Shown: positions 44,652-54,539, numbered from the stretch's first letter. The stretch: 64,000 bases of DNA from Herbaspirillum rhizosphaerae (GCF_001189965.1 NZ_LFLU01000010.1:124001-188000); one strand, 5' to 3'. A program made the numbers and translations. The notes: generated by a model from the sequence alone, not told the origin.

Positions 44652-45575
44652 ATGACTTATTTGTATCACCTGATTGAACAGTACGGTCTGATCATCGTAT
44701 TTCTGAATGTGCTGACCGAACAACTCGGCGCGCCTATTCCTGCCTACCCGACGCTGGTCATCACCGGCGCGCTGGCCTACCGCGGTCAGTATCCGGTTGC
44801 GCTGCTCCTGCTGGTGGCGGTGGTGGCTGCACTGATCGCCGACTATGTCTGGTATCTCGCCGGCCGGCGCTACGGCCGCCGCATCATGTCGACGTTGTGC
44901 CGCATTTCTCTCTCTCCCGATTCCTGCGTGCGCCAGACCGAGTCCATCTATTCGCGCTGGGGCGCCCGCTCGCTGCTGGTGGCCAAGTTCATCCCCGGCT
45001 TCGCCTCGATCGCCAGCGCACTGGCCGGCACCGTCGGCACCTCGCGCGGCAAGTTCATTTTGTACGACGGCGTCGGTGCCGCCTTGTGGGCCGGCGTGGC
45101 GATTTTTCTCGGCGCGCTGTTCAATACGGCCATCGACGACGTGCTCAGCGTGCTGGCCCAGCTCGGTCAATACGGCATGATGCTGATCGTCATCGCATTC
45201 GCCGTGTTTGTCGCCAGCAAGTGGTGGCAGCGCCGCCGCTTCCGCAAGTCGCTGGAGATGGCGCGCATTTCCGTCGGCGAACTGGACGGCCTGCTCAAGA
45301 GCGGCATCCGTCCGACCATCGTCGACGTGCGTTCACCGGCTTCGCAGCAGGCCGGGCGCATTCCCGGCGCGCTGACGATTTCCAATCAGGAGATCCAGAC
45401 CTTTGCTTTCGATGCGCCGATGGAAGATGAAGTCATCGTTTATTGCGCCTGCCCCAACGAAGCCTCGGCCGCATTGGTGGCCAAGGCGCTCATGCGGCGC
45501 GGCTACAAACGCGTGCGGCCGCTGACCGGCGGCATCGATGCCTGGGTCGCGGCCGGTTATTCCGTCGAAGCCTGA
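44652..45575 (+). CDS. DedA membrane protein fused to a rhodanese domain
   Basis: A 307-residue fusion. The DedA/SNARE-associated part (1-195) has NVLTEQLGAPIPAYPTLVITG, the re-entrant loop with RWGARSLLVAKFIPGFAS, and about five hydrophobic segments. The rhodanese part (205-307) has the active-site loop YCACPNEASAALVA with the sulphur-carrying Cys and the closing GGIDAWVAAGY. DedA proteins act as phospholipid (undecaprenyl-phosphate or PE) flippases; the attached sulphurtransferase faces the cytoplasm. It lies between YoaK and LysR, all rightwards. Confidence 0.9.
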   Translation: MTYLYHLIEQYGLIIVFLNVLTEQLGAPIPAYPTLVITGALAYRGQYPVALLLLVAVVAALIADYVWYLAGRRYGRRIMSTLCRISLSPDSCVRQTESIYSRWGARSLLVAKFIPGFASIASALAGTVGTSRGKFILYDGVGAALWAGVAIFLGALFNTAIDDVLSVLAQLGQYGMMLIVIAFAVFVASKWWQRRRFRKSLEMARISVGELDGLLKSGIRPTIVDVRSPASQQAGRIPGALTISNQEIQTFAFDAPMEDEVIVYCACPNEASAALVAKALMRRGYKRVRPLTGGIDAWVAAGYSVEA

Positions 45576-45608
45576 GCAGCTTTCCACTTCCTTTTTTCAT
45601 TACTTCCC

Positions 45609-46535
45609 ATGTTCAGAATCAGCCTCGACGCTTTGTTGATCCTTGATGCCATCGACCGGCGCGGTTCGTTTTCCGCTGCCGGCCTGGAGTTGCATCGCGT
45701 GCCGTCGACGATTTCCTATACCGTGTCGAAGCTGGAGCAAGACCTCGGTGTGCAAGTGTTCGAGCGGCAAGGACCCAAGGTCGTGCTCACGCGGGCCGGT
45801 GAGGAATTGCTGAAAGAGGGGCGCTACCTGCTCAAGGCGGCCGAGGATCTGGAACATCGCGTACGCCGCGTCGCCTCGGGCTGGGAAACCGAATTCACGA
45901 TCGGTCTCGACTCACTGTATTCGGCTGCATCGCTGGAACCCGACATCGTGGCCTTCTATCAGGTCGCCGATCGCACGCGTCTGCGCATTGCGCGCGAATC
46001 GCTGGCCGGCACCTGGGAAGCCTTGCTGGACCGCCGCGTCGATCTGTTGATTGCTGCGCCGGGAGAGGGGCCGGCCGGCGGCGGTTACGTCGCCGAGCAA
46101 ATCGGCACGGTGAAGTTCGTCTTCGTGGTGGCGCCGCATCATCCGCTGGCGACAATGAACAAGGTGCTGAGCAAGGCCGACCTGCATCCGTATCGCGCCA
46201 TCAGCGTCGCGGATTCGGCGCGCAAGATGCCGCCGCGCACGGTCGGGCTGCTGTTCGGTCAGGACACCTTGACGGTGCCGGACATGCGCAGCAAATACGC
46301 TTTGCAACTGGCCGGCGTGGGTTTTGGCTTCTTGCCGGAGCCGTGCGTGCAGAAGTCGATTGCCTCCGGCACGCTGATCGTCAAGGAAGTGGAAGAGCCG
46401 CGGGCGGAAGAAACTTTCTCGCTGGCCTGGCGCGTGGGTGAAGACGGTGCGGCCTTGAGCTGGTGGCTCAAGCGCATGCGCGAAACCGATGTCCTCAAAC
46501 GCATGCTGTCGCAGATCGCGGACGGCGGTTTGTAG
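45609..46535 (+). CDS. LysR family regulator, candidate controller of the twin promoters
   Basis: A 308-residue LysR protein: LDALLILDAIDRRGSFSAAG and STISYTVSKLEQDLGVQVFE form the DNA-binding domain, and the effector domain runs from about residue 92. It begins 33 bases after the DedA-rhodanese stop. It is the only regulator between the two promoters (40.2 kb and 48.1 kb) that share a LysR-type box, so it is the best candidate to control both; that link is inference. Relatives often sit next to pirin and azoreductase genes. Confidence 0.92.
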   Translation: MFRISLDALLILDAIDRRGSFSAAGLELHRVPSTISYTVSKLEQDLGVQVFERQGPKVVLTRAGEELLKEGRYLLKAAEDLEHRVRRVASGWETEFTIGLDSLYSAASLEPDIVAFYQVADRTRLRIARESLAGTWEALLDRRVDLLIAAPGEGPAGGGYVAEQIGTVKFVFVVAPHHPLATMNKVLSKADLHPYRAISVADSARKMPPRTVGLLFGQDTLTVPDMRSKYALQLAGVGFGFLPEPCVQKSIASGTLIVKEVEEPRAEETFSLAWRVGEDGAALSWWLKRMRETDVLKRMLSQIADGGL

Positions 46536-46550
46536 ACTTAACAAGTGTTA

Positions 46551-46587
46551 AAAAAAGCGCGACAGCTTATGGCTGTCGCGCTTTTTT
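46551..46587 (+). terminator. Strong bidirectional terminator between LysR and azoR
   Basis: A16-base arm: AAAAAAGCGCGACAGC (46551-46566) pairs with GCTGTCGCGCTTTTTT (46572-46587). Confidence 0.92.
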
Positions 46588-46637
46588 CATGGATGCCTGC
46601 CGGATCGATCAGGCAGCAAATTCAGGTCGCAAATTGC

Positions 46638-47252
46638 TCAGGCGGCAACCAATGTGCCGATGGTTTGGCGGGTTTGCGCGATGGCCTTTTCAACAGCCGC
46701 TTCGCCCATGCCCAGGCCTTCGCTGTGCACGAAGGTGATGTCGGTCATGCCGATGAAGCCCAGTACGCCGCGCAGGTAGGTTTCATGGAAGTCCATGACC
46801 TTGGCCGGACCTTCGCTGTAGACGCCGCCGCGCGAAGTGAACACATACACCTTCTTGCCCTGGATCAGGCCGACCGGACCGGTTTCGGTGTACTTGAAGG
46901 TCACACCGGCACGCGCCACGTGGTCGATCCAGGTCTTCAGCGTCGAGGTGATCGAGAAGTTGTACATCGGTGCGCCGATGACGATGATATCGGCCGCGTT
47001 GACTTCGGCGATCAGTTCTTCGGAAACTTTCACCAGTGCTTGTTGTTCGGCGCTGCGCTTGTCGGCAGGCGTGAAGAATGCGCCCAGCTTTTGCTCGTCC
47101 AGATGCGGGATCGGGTTGGCGGCGACATCGCGTTCAACGACGACGCTACCTGGTTGGGATGCTTGCAATTTAGCGACGAACTCGCCGGCGACCTGGCGCG
47201 AGATGGAGCCGGTGCTGCGTGCGCTGCTGTTGATGAAGAGAATGTTTGCCAT
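46638..47252 (-). CDS. azoR: FMN-dependent NADH-azoreductase (quinone reductase)
   Basis: A 204-residue flavodoxin-like reductase. [18 protein letters not shown] binds the FMN phosphate, [19 protein letters not shown] the isoalloxazine, and [17 protein letters not shown] is the third FMN loop. AzoR enzymes reduce quinones and azo dyes by two electrons and protect from thiol and quinone stress. AAGGAAAAATC precedes ATG 47252. It lies 71 bases downstream of the pirin gene on the same strand and is probably cotranscribed from the conserved promoter at 48.1 kb. Confidence 0.94.
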   Translation of the reverse strand: MANILFINSSARSTGSISRQVAGEFVAKLQASQPGSVVVERDVAANPIPHLDEQKLGAFFTPADKRSAEQQALVKVSEELIAEVNAADIIVIGAPMYNFSITSTLKTWIDHVARAGVTFKYTETGPVGLIQGKKVYVFTSRGGVYSEGPAKVMDFHETYLRGVLGFIGMTDITFVHSEGLGMGEAAVEKAIAQTRQTIGTLVAA

Positions 47253-47323
47253 GATTTTTCCTTGTGTTCGTGATTGTGAGGTTGTTGCCTGCACCGCCGT
47301 TGTAGCGGCACAGGGAGTTGGAT

Positions 47324-48025
47324 TTAGTAAGGCAGATCGAAGAGCAGGAATTCAGCCGCTTCCGCCTTTTCGAAGGTGATCAGGCTCTCGGCGCTGACCT
47401 TGATCGCATCGCCGCCGGACAATTGCTTGCCGTTGACGGTCAACTGACCGCGGATCAGGTGCACGTAGCCGAGGCGTTTGGCGCCCAGCGCGTGTTCCAG
47501 TTTGGCGTCGCCGTTCAGGATTGAGGCAAAGATCGAGGCATCCTGATGGATCAGCACCGAGTTGTCGCGACCGTCAGACGAAGCGATCAGGCGCAGCTGG
47601 CCTTGCTTTTGCTCCGGAGTGAAATTCTTCTCTTCGTAGCTTGGCGGAATGCCTTTCACGTTCGGCTGGATCCAGATCTGCAGGAAATGCACCGGTTCTG
47701 TCTTCGAGTGGTTGAACTCGCTGTGACGCACGCCGCTGCCGGCGCTCATGCGCTGGACGTCGCCGTAGTGCAGGACCGAGCCTGTGCCCATGCTGTCCTT
47801 GTGCTCCAGCGCGCCGTCGAGGACATAGGAGATGATTTCCATGTCGCTGTGGCCGTGCGTGCCGAAACCCATGCCCGGTGTCACGCGGTCTTCGTTGATG
47901 ACTTGCAGCGGACCGAAGCCGACATGTTCCGGATCGTAGTAATGGCCGAACGAAAATGTATGGTGCGAATTCAACCAACCGTGATCGGCGACACCGCGTT
48001 CCTTGCTTTTGCGAATTTGAAGCAT
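47324..48025 (-). CDS. Pirin family protein (YhhW-like quercetinase)
   Basis: A 233-residue bicupin of the pirin family, the length of E. coli YhhW. The four metal ligands are in place as His57, His59, His101 and Glu103 ([10 protein letters not shown] and RHSEFNH). Members cleave flavonols such as quercetin or act as redox-responsive proteins. GACGGAGAAAATC precedes the ATG. Its promoter (48113-48181) is a near copy of that of the YcaC operon, which ties the protein to the same regulon. Confidence 0.94.
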   Translation of the reverse strand: MLQIRKSKERGVADHGWLNSHHTFSFGHYYDPEHVGFGPLQVINEDRVTPGMGFGTHGHSDMEIISYVLDGALEHKDSMGTGSVLHYGDVQRMSAGSGVRHSEFNHSKTEPVHFLQIWIQPNVKGIPPSYEEKNFTPEQKQGQLRLIASSDGRDNSVLIHQDASIFASILNGDAKLEHALGAKRLGYVHLIRGQLTVNGKQLSGGDAIKVSAESLITFEKAEAAEFLLFDLPY

Positions 48026-48112
48026 GATTTTCTCCGTCGGTTAGTGCTGGCAAGGGCGTTTTCCACCTTGGAAAACTGCCTTCTTGTTTGCATGATTAAG
48101 TGGACAGAACGG

Positions 48113-48181
48113 AGTATGCGCGGGGCAAAATGAAAAGAAAAACGGAAAGATTTGTGGGCTATCATCGAATTATTCGATGAT
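48113..48181 (-). promoter_or_regulatory. Pirin promoter with 21-bp perfect palindrome, twin of the YcaC promoter
   Basis: The palindrome ATCATCGAAT-T-ATTCGATGAT (48161-48181) contains the T-N11-A box (48165-48177). Reading leftwards it is followed by 14 bases, TCTTTCCGTTTTTCTTT (48150-48134), 15 bases and CATACT (48118-48113). CATACT is 88 bases from the pirin start. A further dyad TTTTCC-N5-GGAAAA lies at 48059-48075. Confidence 0.8.
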
Positions 48182-48311
48182 TAATTTAACTATTTGATAA
48201 ATAAGGATTTATTTTAATTTTAAGATGATTTTTGTGCGCTGATGAGGTGGTATTTGCACGTGTTTTATCATCGTTTTCGATAAGGATCGAAAATCTGTGA
48301 GCCGGAGGGCT

Positions 48312-48698
48312 TCAGACGAAAGCAGTACGTATCGGCGTGCCTTCGCGCAACGTCTTGGTCACCGGCGTCTTTTCGCAGATTTCGCCGAGGCGGGTGATCT
48401 GTTCCGGCGTCAGCGCGTTGCCGAAGGTGACGGTGCGCTCGATGTTTTCCAGACCGCAGTCGTCTCGCGAGAAACGCGCATCGATATGTATGGTGCCGAG
48501 ATCCCAGCCTTTGCGATCGGCGTACATGCGCAAGGTCAGCGAAGTGCACGCTGCCAGCGCCGCCAGCAGCAATTCGTAGGGTGCAGGGCCGGTATCGGTG
48601 CCGTTGTTGCTGGCGGGTTCATCCGCTTGCAGCTGATGGGTGCGGGCGCGGATGCGCTGCGCATAGCCGGCGTCGTTGTGCAGATGAATGGTCGCCAT
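48312..48698 (-). CDS. OsmC/Ohr family peroxiredoxin-like protein
   Basis: A 128-residue OsmC-fold protein. GPAPYELLLAALAACTSLTLRMYADRKG carries the first conserved Cys region, and the second active-site Cys is in RLGEICEKTPVTKTL. Such proteins reduce organic hydroperoxides with thiols. AAGGAGAAC precedes ATG 48698. It lies behind sodB on the same strand but a terminator separates them. It fits the oxidative/electrophile stress theme of the neighbourhood. Confidence 0.9.
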   Translation of the reverse strand: MATIHLHNDAGYAQRIRARTHQLQADEPASNNGTDTGPAPYELLLAALAACTSLTLRMYADRKGWDLGTIHIDARFSRDDCGLENIERTVTFGNALTPEQITRLGEICEKTPVTKTLREGTPIRTAFV

Positions 48699-48773
48699 GA
48701 TGTTCTCCTTGAAAGCCGGGATGAAGATGAATGATTGTTGCACATTCCATTTTCAAGTTTCCACCGGGCGTAA

Positions 48774-48800
48774 AAAAAGCCTGCGCAAGGCAGGCTTTTT
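48774..48800 (-). terminator. Intrinsic terminator of sodB
   Basis: AAAAAGCCTG (48774-48783) pairs with CAGGCTTTTT (48791-48800), extended by one C-G pair; read leftwards it ends in seven T. Confidence 0.9.
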
Positions 48801-48823
48801 CCAAGAGCAAAAACTGAATTAGC

Positions 48824-49402
48824 TTAGGCGAAATTCTTCGCTGCGAAATCCCAGTTCACGATGCCCCAGAATGCTTCTGCATACTTCGCGCGTGCATTGC
48901 GATAGTCGATGTAGTAAGCGTGTTCCCAGACGTCGATGGTCAGCAGCGCCTTGCTGTCGGTGGTCAGCGGTGTGCCGGCGCCGGTGGTGTTGACGATGTC
49001 CAGCGTGCCGTCGGCTTTCTTGACCAGCCATGTCCAGCCGGAACCGAAGTTGGCCAGGCCTTGCTTGGTGAATTCAGCCTTGAAGGCGTCGAACGTACCC
49101 CACTTGGCGTTGATGGCGTCAGCCAGTGCACCGCTTGGCGCGCCGGCGCCCTTTGGTGTCAGGCCGTTCCAGTAGAAAGTGTGGTTCCAGATTTGCGCTG
49201 CGTTGTTGAACACGCCGCCGGAGGACTTCTTGATGATGTCTTCGAGGGACAGGTTTTCGAATTCAGTACCAGGGATCAGGTTGTTCAAATTGGTCACATA
49301 GGTCTGGTGGTGCTTGCCGTAGTGATATTCGAGCGTTTCCTTGGAGATGGTCGGTGCCAGTGCGTCGAGTTCGTAAGGCAATGCCGGTAGGGTATGCGCC
49401 AT
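48824..49402 (-). CDS. sodB: Superoxide dismutase [Fe]
   Basis: A 192-residue iron superoxide dismutase. The metal ligands are visible in [23 protein letters not shown] and [13 protein letters not shown]. The Gln in [11 protein letters not shown] and the FGSGWTWLV segment indicate the Fe rather than the Mn form. No signal peptide, so it acts in the cytoplasm. It is preceded by about 190 bases without a gene before xseA. Confidence 0.96.
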   Translation of the reverse strand: MAHTLPALPYELDALAPTISKETLEYHYGKHHQTYVTNLNNLIPGTEFENLSLEDIIKKSSGGVFNNAAQIWNHTFYWNGLTPKGAGAPSGALADAINAKWGTFDAFKAEFTKQGLANFGSGWTWLVKKADGTLDIVNTTGAGTPLTTDSKALLTIDVWEHAYYIDYRNARAKYAEAFWGIVNWDFAAKNFA

Positions 49403-49591
49403 GGTGAATCCTTTCGGGTTTGTTGATTAAAACAAGGTTTTTATTCTGAGTCTGTGATTCTAAAGCGGATAGCGATTCTTTGCACTCTCCGCAGCCCGTG
49501 TAAAGAGGTATCGACTGTCGGTATTTAATGTAGGAAATGTCCGCGTGGGCCCGTATCGGCCTTGCAAAACGTGATGATTCTCAATCAAGTC

Positions 49592-50965
49592 TTAGTCAAG
49601 CGTCGGCTGCACGCTGGCGATGCCGACTTCGGCGCTGCCCTCGGCCAGCCGCAGCGTCACATTGCTGCGCGGCTGCAGGTCCGACGGTGCGCGCAAGACC
49701 TTGCCTTTGCTGTCGGTGACGATGGCGTAACCGCGCTCCAGCGTGCGCTGCGGATTGAGCAATTCAAGCTGGGCGTTCTGCGCCGCCAGCAACTGGCGCT
49801 TGCGCTGACTGAGCTGAGCCACGGCATTGCCGATGCGCCGCTGATGATCGCTCAGGAGGAGGCGCGCGGAGCGTGTGTCGGGCAGACGATTCTGCAGGCG
49901 CATCTGCAAATGCTGAAGCTGGTAGCGCGCTCTGGTGACCGGCGTGCGGGTGGCGTGTTCCAGCCTGGCTTGCAGGGCGTTGAGCTTGACGCGTTCATGC
50001 GTGATGTAGGCGGTCGGGCTGACCAGCCGGCGCGACATCCAGTCGACGGTCTGGCTGCGCTCGGTCAGCTGGCGCTTGAAGGCGCGCGTCAGGTCGAGCG
50101 CGTGGCTGTGCAATCCGGCCAGCCATTCGGCGCGGGGCGTGGCGCACAACTCGGCGGCGGCGGTCGGCGTCGGCGCGCGCAGGTCGGCGGCGAAATCGGC
50201 GATCGTGAAATCGGTCTCGTGGCCCACGCCGGAAATCACCGGGACCGGGCAAGCCACGATGGCGCGCGCCACGGCTTCGTCGTTGAAGGCCCATAAGTCT
50301 TCCATGCTGCCGCCGCCGCGGCCGACCAGCAGCACGTCGCATTCGGCGCGCTGTGAAGCGGTCTGGATGGCGCGTGCAATTTTGGCGCCGGCGCCTTCGC
50401 CTTGCACCGGCGTCGGATACAGGATCACGCGCACATGCGGGGCGCGGCGGCGCAGCGCGGTCAGGATGTCGTGCAGCGCCGCTGCCTGCGGGCTGGTGAC
50501 GATGCCGATGCAGCGCGGGAAAACCGGCAACGGACGCTTGCGGTCGGGATCGAACAGGCCTTCGTGTTCCAGCTTTTCTTTCAGGCGCAGGAAGGCCTCG
50601 TACAGATTGCCGACCCCGGCGCGGCGGATCGCCTCGACATTGAGCTGATAGTCGCCGCGCGGCGCATACAGCGTGACCAGCGTGCGTACTTCCACCTTGT
50701 CGCCTTCGCGCGGCGAAAAACCGGCGTGCTGGGCGCGGCCCTTGAACATCACGGCGCGCACCTGGGCGGCGTCGTCTTTCAGCGTGAAATACCAATGGCC
50801 CGATGCAGCGCGGGTAAAATTGGATATTTCGCCGGATACCCAGACCAGCGGAAACGTCCGTTCCAGCACGCGCGCGACCGCCTGATTGAGCGCCGAGACG
50901 GCGAGCACCGGCGGACCGGAAGGCGCGGCGGAGTGCGAAGAGCTGGAAAAATCGTCGAGAGCCAT
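49592..50965 (-). CDS. xseA: Exodeoxyribonuclease VII large subunit
   Basis: About 457 residues: OB-fold domain (about 25-125, [20 protein letters not shown]), catalytic domain (130-330, with [34 protein letters not shown] and [17 protein letters not shown]) and a coiled-coil C terminus ending in ERGYAIV. With XseB it degrades single-stranded DNA to oligonucleotides; xseB is not in the window. ATG 50965 is used; a GTG at 51013 would add 16 residues, and neither has a clear ribosome binding site. Confidence 0.95.
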   Translation of the reverse strand: MALDDFSSSSHSAAPSGPPVLAVSALNQAVARVLERTFPLVWVSGEISNFTRAASGHWYFTLKDDAAQVRAVMFKGRAQHAGFSPREGDKVEVRTLVTLYAPRGDYQLNVEAIRRAGVGNLYEAFLRLKEKLEHEGLFDPDRKRPLPVFPRCIGIVTSPQAAALHDILTALRRRAPHVRVILYPTPVQGEGAGAKIARAIQTASQRAECDVLLVGRGGGSMEDLWAFNDEAVARAIVACPVPVISGVGHETDFTIADFAADLRAPTPTAAAELCATPRAEWLAGLHSHALDLTRAFKRQLTERSQTVDWMSRRLVSPTAYITHERVKLNALQARLEHATRTPVTRARYQLQHLQMRLQNRLPDTRSARLLLSDHQRRIGNAVAQLSQRKRQLLAAQNAQLELLNPQRTLERGYAIVTDSKGKVLRAPSDLQPRSNVTLRLAEGSAEVGIASVQPTLD

Positions 50966-51330
50966 GTGTCTGGTGACTGGAAAAAGTGGAAGGGCGTTGT
51001 CCGGGCTGTGCACGTTTTCTGCTCAGATTTGAAAAACGCTTTGAAATCAAAGGCTTTGTTTATTGCGCAGGCCGTTGTTCACAAAGTTATGCACAGAAAA
51101 TGTGGGTAAAGTGCACAGGCTTTGCAAACGTGGTCACGCATGATGGTAAAGCGGGATTTTAAAGCGCTTTTGCCGCGACGTCCGCTGAAGAGCGCATTTC
51201 AAGGGGAAACCGCTGCCAAATGCATCTTGGCCTTGCCGGGCAGGGGGCAACGCGTTACATTCTGCACCGGAAAATTAATCCGTATATATTCCGTTCGTAT
51301 TCAGTTCGTTAGTTAACAAAGGAGTCTCTC
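50966..51330 (+). other. Divergent intergenic region between xseA and exbB, 365 bases
   Basis: An AT-rich segment at 51270-51315 (including GTATATATT) is the likely exbB promoter zone. The part next to xseA may hold an upstream start of that gene. No other gene supported. Confidence 0.45.
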
Positions 51331-51936
51331 TTGTTCGAAATCATCCAAGCCGCAGGTTGGCCGATCTGGCCGTTGTTGATCGCCTCCGTCATCGGCCTTG
51401 CGCTGGTCATCGAAAGACTCTTGTACCTGCGCCGCTCGCGCATCCTGCCTGAAGACCTGCTGCCGGAAGTGGTGCGCGTCTATGAATCCGGCCGCGTCAA
51501 CGAGGATGTGATCGACAAGCTGGAACAGAATTCGCCGCTGGGCCAGGTGCTCGCCGCCGGCTTGCGTAACGTCGATGCGCCGCGCGAAGTCATGAAAGAA
51601 GCCATCGAAGAAGCCGGCCAGGCCGCTGCGCATCGTCTGGAGCGCTATCTGACTACGCTGGGCACGATTGCTTCGCTGGCGCCGCTGATGGGCCTGTTCG
51701 GTACGGTGATCGGCATGATCGAAATCTTCGCCTCGCAAAACGCCGCCGGCACCAATCCTGCCCAGCTGGCGCACGGTATTTCGATTGCTCTGTACAACAC
51801 CGGTTTCGGCCTGGCGATCGCGATGCCGGCGCTGGTGTTCTATCGCCACTTCCGCGCGCTGGTCGACGGCTTTGTGGTCGACATGGAGCAGCAGGCGGTC
51901 AAGTTCGTGGACGTAGTGCACGGCGCGCGCCAGTAA
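51331..51936 (+). CDS. exbB: ExbB/TolQ/MotA-type proton channel subunit
   Basis: A 201-residue membrane protein with three hydrophobic segments (about 8-28, 105-130, 145-170). LTTLGTIASLAPLMGLFGTVIGMI and ALYNTGFGLAIAMPALVFY are the conserved ExbB/TolQ segments. With the ExbD-like protein it energises an outer membrane receptor or the Tol-Pal system by proton flow. The start is a TTG at 51331 supported by AAAGGAG six bases upstream, the only well-placed ribosome binding site here. ExbD follows after 13 bases. Confidence 0.9.
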   Translation: MFEIIQAAGWPIWPLLIASVIGLALVIERLLYLRRSRILPEDLLPEVVRVYESGRVNEDVIDKLEQNSPLGQVLAAGLRNVDAPREVMKEAIEEAGQAAAHRLERYLTTLGTIASLAPLMGLFGTVIGMIEIFASQNAAGTNPAQLAHGISIALYNTGFGLAIAMPALVFYRHFRALVDGFVVDMEQQAVKFVDVVHGARQ

Positions 51937-51949
51937 AAAGGGAATCGCC

Positions 51950-52402
51950 ATGAATTTTCGCAAAGGCCGCGGACGGGAAGATCTGGAAATCAACCTGATT
52001 CCCTTCATCGACGTGTTGCTGGTGATCGTGATCTTCCTGATGGTGACCACCACCTACAGCAAGTTCACCGCCCTGCAGATCACGCTGCCGACCGCCGACG
52101 CCGAGAAGGCGCTGGAGCAGCCGTTCGAGCTGAACGTCGCCGTCGACGCGCAAGGACATTACGCCATCAACAACGTGCAGATCGCCGCGCGCGATGTCAA
52201 CGGCATCGCCAGGGAATTGCAGAACGCGGTCAAGGCGAACGAGGCCAATGTGGCTGCCGGCACCGCCAAGGCCGACCCTGTGGTCATCATCAACGCCGAC
52301 GCACTGGCGGCGCATCAGACGGTGATCAATGTGCTGGAAGCGGCACGCAGCGCAGGATTTGCGCGCGTGACGTTTGCTGCGCAAAGCAGCAGCGGCAAGT
52401 AA
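51950..52402 (+). CDS. exbD: ExbD/TolR-type biopolymer transport protein
   Basis: A 150-residue protein with one N-terminal membrane helix (INLIPFIDVLLVIVIFLMVTT) that carries the conserved Asp used in proton flow, and a periplasmic domain from about residue 45. It is the partner of the preceding ExbB-like protein. No tonB gene is in the window. lpxK follows after 58 bases. Confidence 0.92.
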   Translation: MNFRKGRGREDLEINLIPFIDVLLVIVIFLMVTTTYSKFTALQITLPTADAEKALEQPFELNVAVDAQGHYAINNVQIAARDVNGIARELQNAVKANEANVAAGTAKADPVVIINADALAAHQTVINVLEAARSAGFARVTFAAQSSSGK

Positions 52403-52460
52403 CCGTAAGTAATAGCAAGCAATTGCGCCGCTGTTTTCGTTTCTCTGACCAGGCTCACTT

Positions 52461-53492
52461 TTGTCCGATCACGCTTCCCTTGAATCTGCATTGACGCGCG
52501 CCTGGATGCGGCGCGGCTGGCTGGCGTGCCTGCTGTGGCCGCTGTCGCTGCTGTTCGGGCTGATCGCATTCGGGCGGCGCGCCCTGTACCGCACCGGCAT
52601 CAAACGGGCGACGCGTCTGCCGGTGCCGGTCATCGTGGTCGGCAACATCTTCGTTGGCGGTACCGGCAAGACGCCGCTGACGATCTGGCTGGTGCAAGCC
52701 TTGCGCCAGGCCGGTTACACGCCGGGCGTGATTTCGCGCGGCTACGGTGCAAAGCTGGGCGAGGCGCGTGAAGTGACTGCTGCTTCGCAGGCGCGGGATG
52801 TCGGCGATGAACCCCTATTGATTGCTGAACGTGCCGCTTGCCCGGTGATGGTCGGACGCGCACGCGTCGCCGTTGCTCAAGCGTTGCTGGCGGCGCATCC
52901 CGAGATCGATGTGATTGTGTCCGACGATGGCCTGCAGCATTACGCCATGGCGCGTGATCTTGAAATCGTCTTGTCGGACGCGCGTGGCAACGGCAACGGC
53001 TGGCTGTTGCCGGCAGGGCCGCTGCGTGAACCGGTGTCGCGTCGTCGCGACTTCACGGTGTGCAATGTCGGCAGCGACGGTAGCATGACTGCTGTGCCTG
53101 CCGGCGCTGTCGCCATGCAACTGACAACCGATCAGGTGGAACTGTTGCAGGACCGTTCCTGCAAGCAGCCGCTGGAAGCGCTGAGCCAGGCCGAAGGCAT
53201 CGCCGCCGTCGCCGGCATCGGCAATCCCTCGCGTTTTTTTGCGACGCTGCGCCAGGCCGGTCTGAACTTTGAAGCGATAGCATTGCCAGATCACTATGAT
53301 TTCGCGCAAAACCCTTTTGCCGGCCTGTCGGCCGCGCTGATCCTGATCACCGAGAAGGATGCAGTAAAATGCAGGGCAATTGAGGCCATCAAAAACGACC
53401 CGCGCATCTGGGTCGTGCCCGTGACGGCGCGCATAGACGGCGCGCTGGCTGAACATATAGTGGAGAAACTCCGTGAACGCCCGACTGCTTGA
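52461..53492 (+). CDS. lpxK: Tetraacyldisaccharide 4'-kinase (lipid A synthesis)
   Basis: A 343-residue LpxK that phosphorylates the 4' position of the tetraacyldisaccharide precursor of lipid A. An N-terminal membrane helix ([19 protein letters not shown]) is followed by the P-loop [31 protein letters not shown] and the late TEKDAVK. The start is a TTG at 52461 with a weak CAGG upstream; an in-frame ATG at 52506 would remove 15 residues. The 3' end overlaps the Trm112-like gene by 20 bases. Confidence 0.94.
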   Translation: MSDHASLESALTRAWMRRGWLACLLWPLSLLFGLIAFGRRALYRTGIKRATRLPVPVIVVGNIFVGGTGKTPLTIWLVQALRQAGYTPGVISRGYGAKLGEAREVTAASQARDVGDEPLLIAERAACPVMVGRARVAVAQALLAAHPEIDVIVSDDGLQHYAMARDLEIVLSDARGNGNGWLLPAGPLREPVSRRRDFTVCNVGSDGSMTAVPAGAVAMQLTTDQVELLQDRSCKQPLEALSQAEGIAAVAGIGNPSRFFATLRQAGLNFEAIALPDHYDFAQNPFAGLSAALILITEKDAVKCRAIEAIKNDPRIWVVPVTARIDGALAEHIVEKLRERPTA

Positions 53493-53682
53493 TATTCTCG
53501 TTTGCCCGATTTGCAAGGGACCGCTCGAGTTCGACAAAAAAGCCCAGGAACTGATTTGCAACGGCGACAAGCTGGCTTATCCGATTCGCGACGGCATTCC
53601 CATCATGTGGGCCGACGAAGCGCGCGATCTTGGCGCTGCGCCTGCGACCGCAGCTGCTCCGATTGCGCCGGTTGCCGAGTAA
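53473..53682 (+). CDS. Trm112/YcaR family small zinc-ribbon-like protein
   Basis: A 69-residue protein with the family motif [14 protein letters not shown], then [20 protein letters not shown], and an Ala/Pro tail. The start is GTG with GGAG seven bases upstream, inside the 3' end of lpxK. In bacteria this gene is regularly between lpxK and kdsB. Trm112 proteins bind and activate methyltransferases; the bacterial role is unproven. Only three Cys of the usual four are present. Confidence 0.9.
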   Translation: MNARLLDILVCPICKGPLEFDKKAQELICNGDKLAYPIRDGIPIMWADEARDLGAAPATAAAPIAPVAE

Positions 53683-53735
53683 ATATTTGCCTTAGTCCTG
53701 TTTCTGTTTTTGCTGACCGTCTGATTGCATCTGCC

Positions 53736-54539
53736 ATGTCCTTTACCGTCATCATTCCCGCGCGCCTTGCTTCCACCCGTTTGCCGAACAAGCCTCTGGC
53801 CGACCTCGGCGGCAAGCCGATGATCGTGCGCGTGGCGGAACGCGCGGCCTTGTCGGGTGCGGCGCGTATCGTGGTGGCGACCGACCATCGCGATATCTAC
53901 GCGGCTTGCGAACAGCATGGCATCGACGTCGCCATGACGCGCGCCGATCATCCGTCCGGCACCGATCGCATCGCCGAAGTGGCAGCCGCGCTGGACTTGG
54001 CCGACGACGCCGTGGTGGTGAACGTACAGGGCGACGAGCCCCTGATCGATCCGGGCCTGATCGCGGCCACTGCTGCGCATATCAAGTCCGACGTGCCGAT
54101 GGCGACCGCGGCGCACAGCATCGAGTTGCTGCCGGAGATGTTCAACCCCAATGTCGTCAAGGTGGTGCTGAACAAGGAAGGCCGCGCCATGTACTTTTCG
54201 CGCGCGGCGATTCCCTGGCATCGCGACGGTTTTGCGCAGTCCAAGGAAAGCCTGTCCGAGCTGCACAGCCACGAGTTCGCACCGCTGCGGCATATCGGCA
54301 TGTACGCCTACACCAACAAATTCCTGCAGATCTACCCGACGCTGACGGCGTCGCCGCTGGAGCGCATCGAAGCGCTTGAGCAATTGCGCGTGCTCTGGCA
54401 CGGCTATTCGATTGCGGTGCACGTAACGTCGCTGCTGCCGGAAGCCGGCGTCGATACGCCCGAAGATCTGGAGCGCGTGCGCAAGCATTTCCAGGCGCCT
54501 CCGGACAGCCCGCTGGTGGCGGCAATTTCCGCCCTGTAA
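53736..54539 (+). CDS. kdsB: 3-deoxy-manno-octulosonate cytidylyltransferase
   Basis: A 267-residue CMP-KDO synthetase that activates KDO for the lipopolysaccharide core. [20 protein letters not shown] is the nucleotide-binding start, then [34 protein letters not shown] and [12 protein letters not shown]. Start ATG 53736; the frame is open upstream but runs through the Trm112-like gene. The lpxK - Trm112 - kdsB order joins lipid A and KDO synthesis. Confidence 0.96.
   Translation: MSFTVIIPARLASTRLPNKPLADLGGKPMIVRVAERAALSGAARIVVATDHRDIYAACEQHGIDVAMTRADHPSGTDRIAEVAAALDLADDAVVVNVQGDEPLIDPGLIAATAAHIKSDVPMATAAHSIELLPEMFNPNVVKVVLNKEGRAMYFSRAAIPWHRDGFAQSKESLSELHSHEFAPLRHIGMYAYTNKFLQIYPTLTASPLERIEALEQLRVLWHGYSIAVHVTSLLPEAGVDTPEDLERVRKHFQAPPDSPLVAAISAL

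Noticed and set aside
40350-49402. Genomic island or mobile element origin of the stress cluster
   Set aside because: No integrase, transposase, tRNA edge, attachment repeats or visible shift in base composition.
53502-53735. N-terminal extension of kdsB
   Set aside because: The open frame upstream of ATG 53736 lies inside the Trm112-like gene in another frame; KdsB starts with the [13 protein letters not shown] segment right after 53736.
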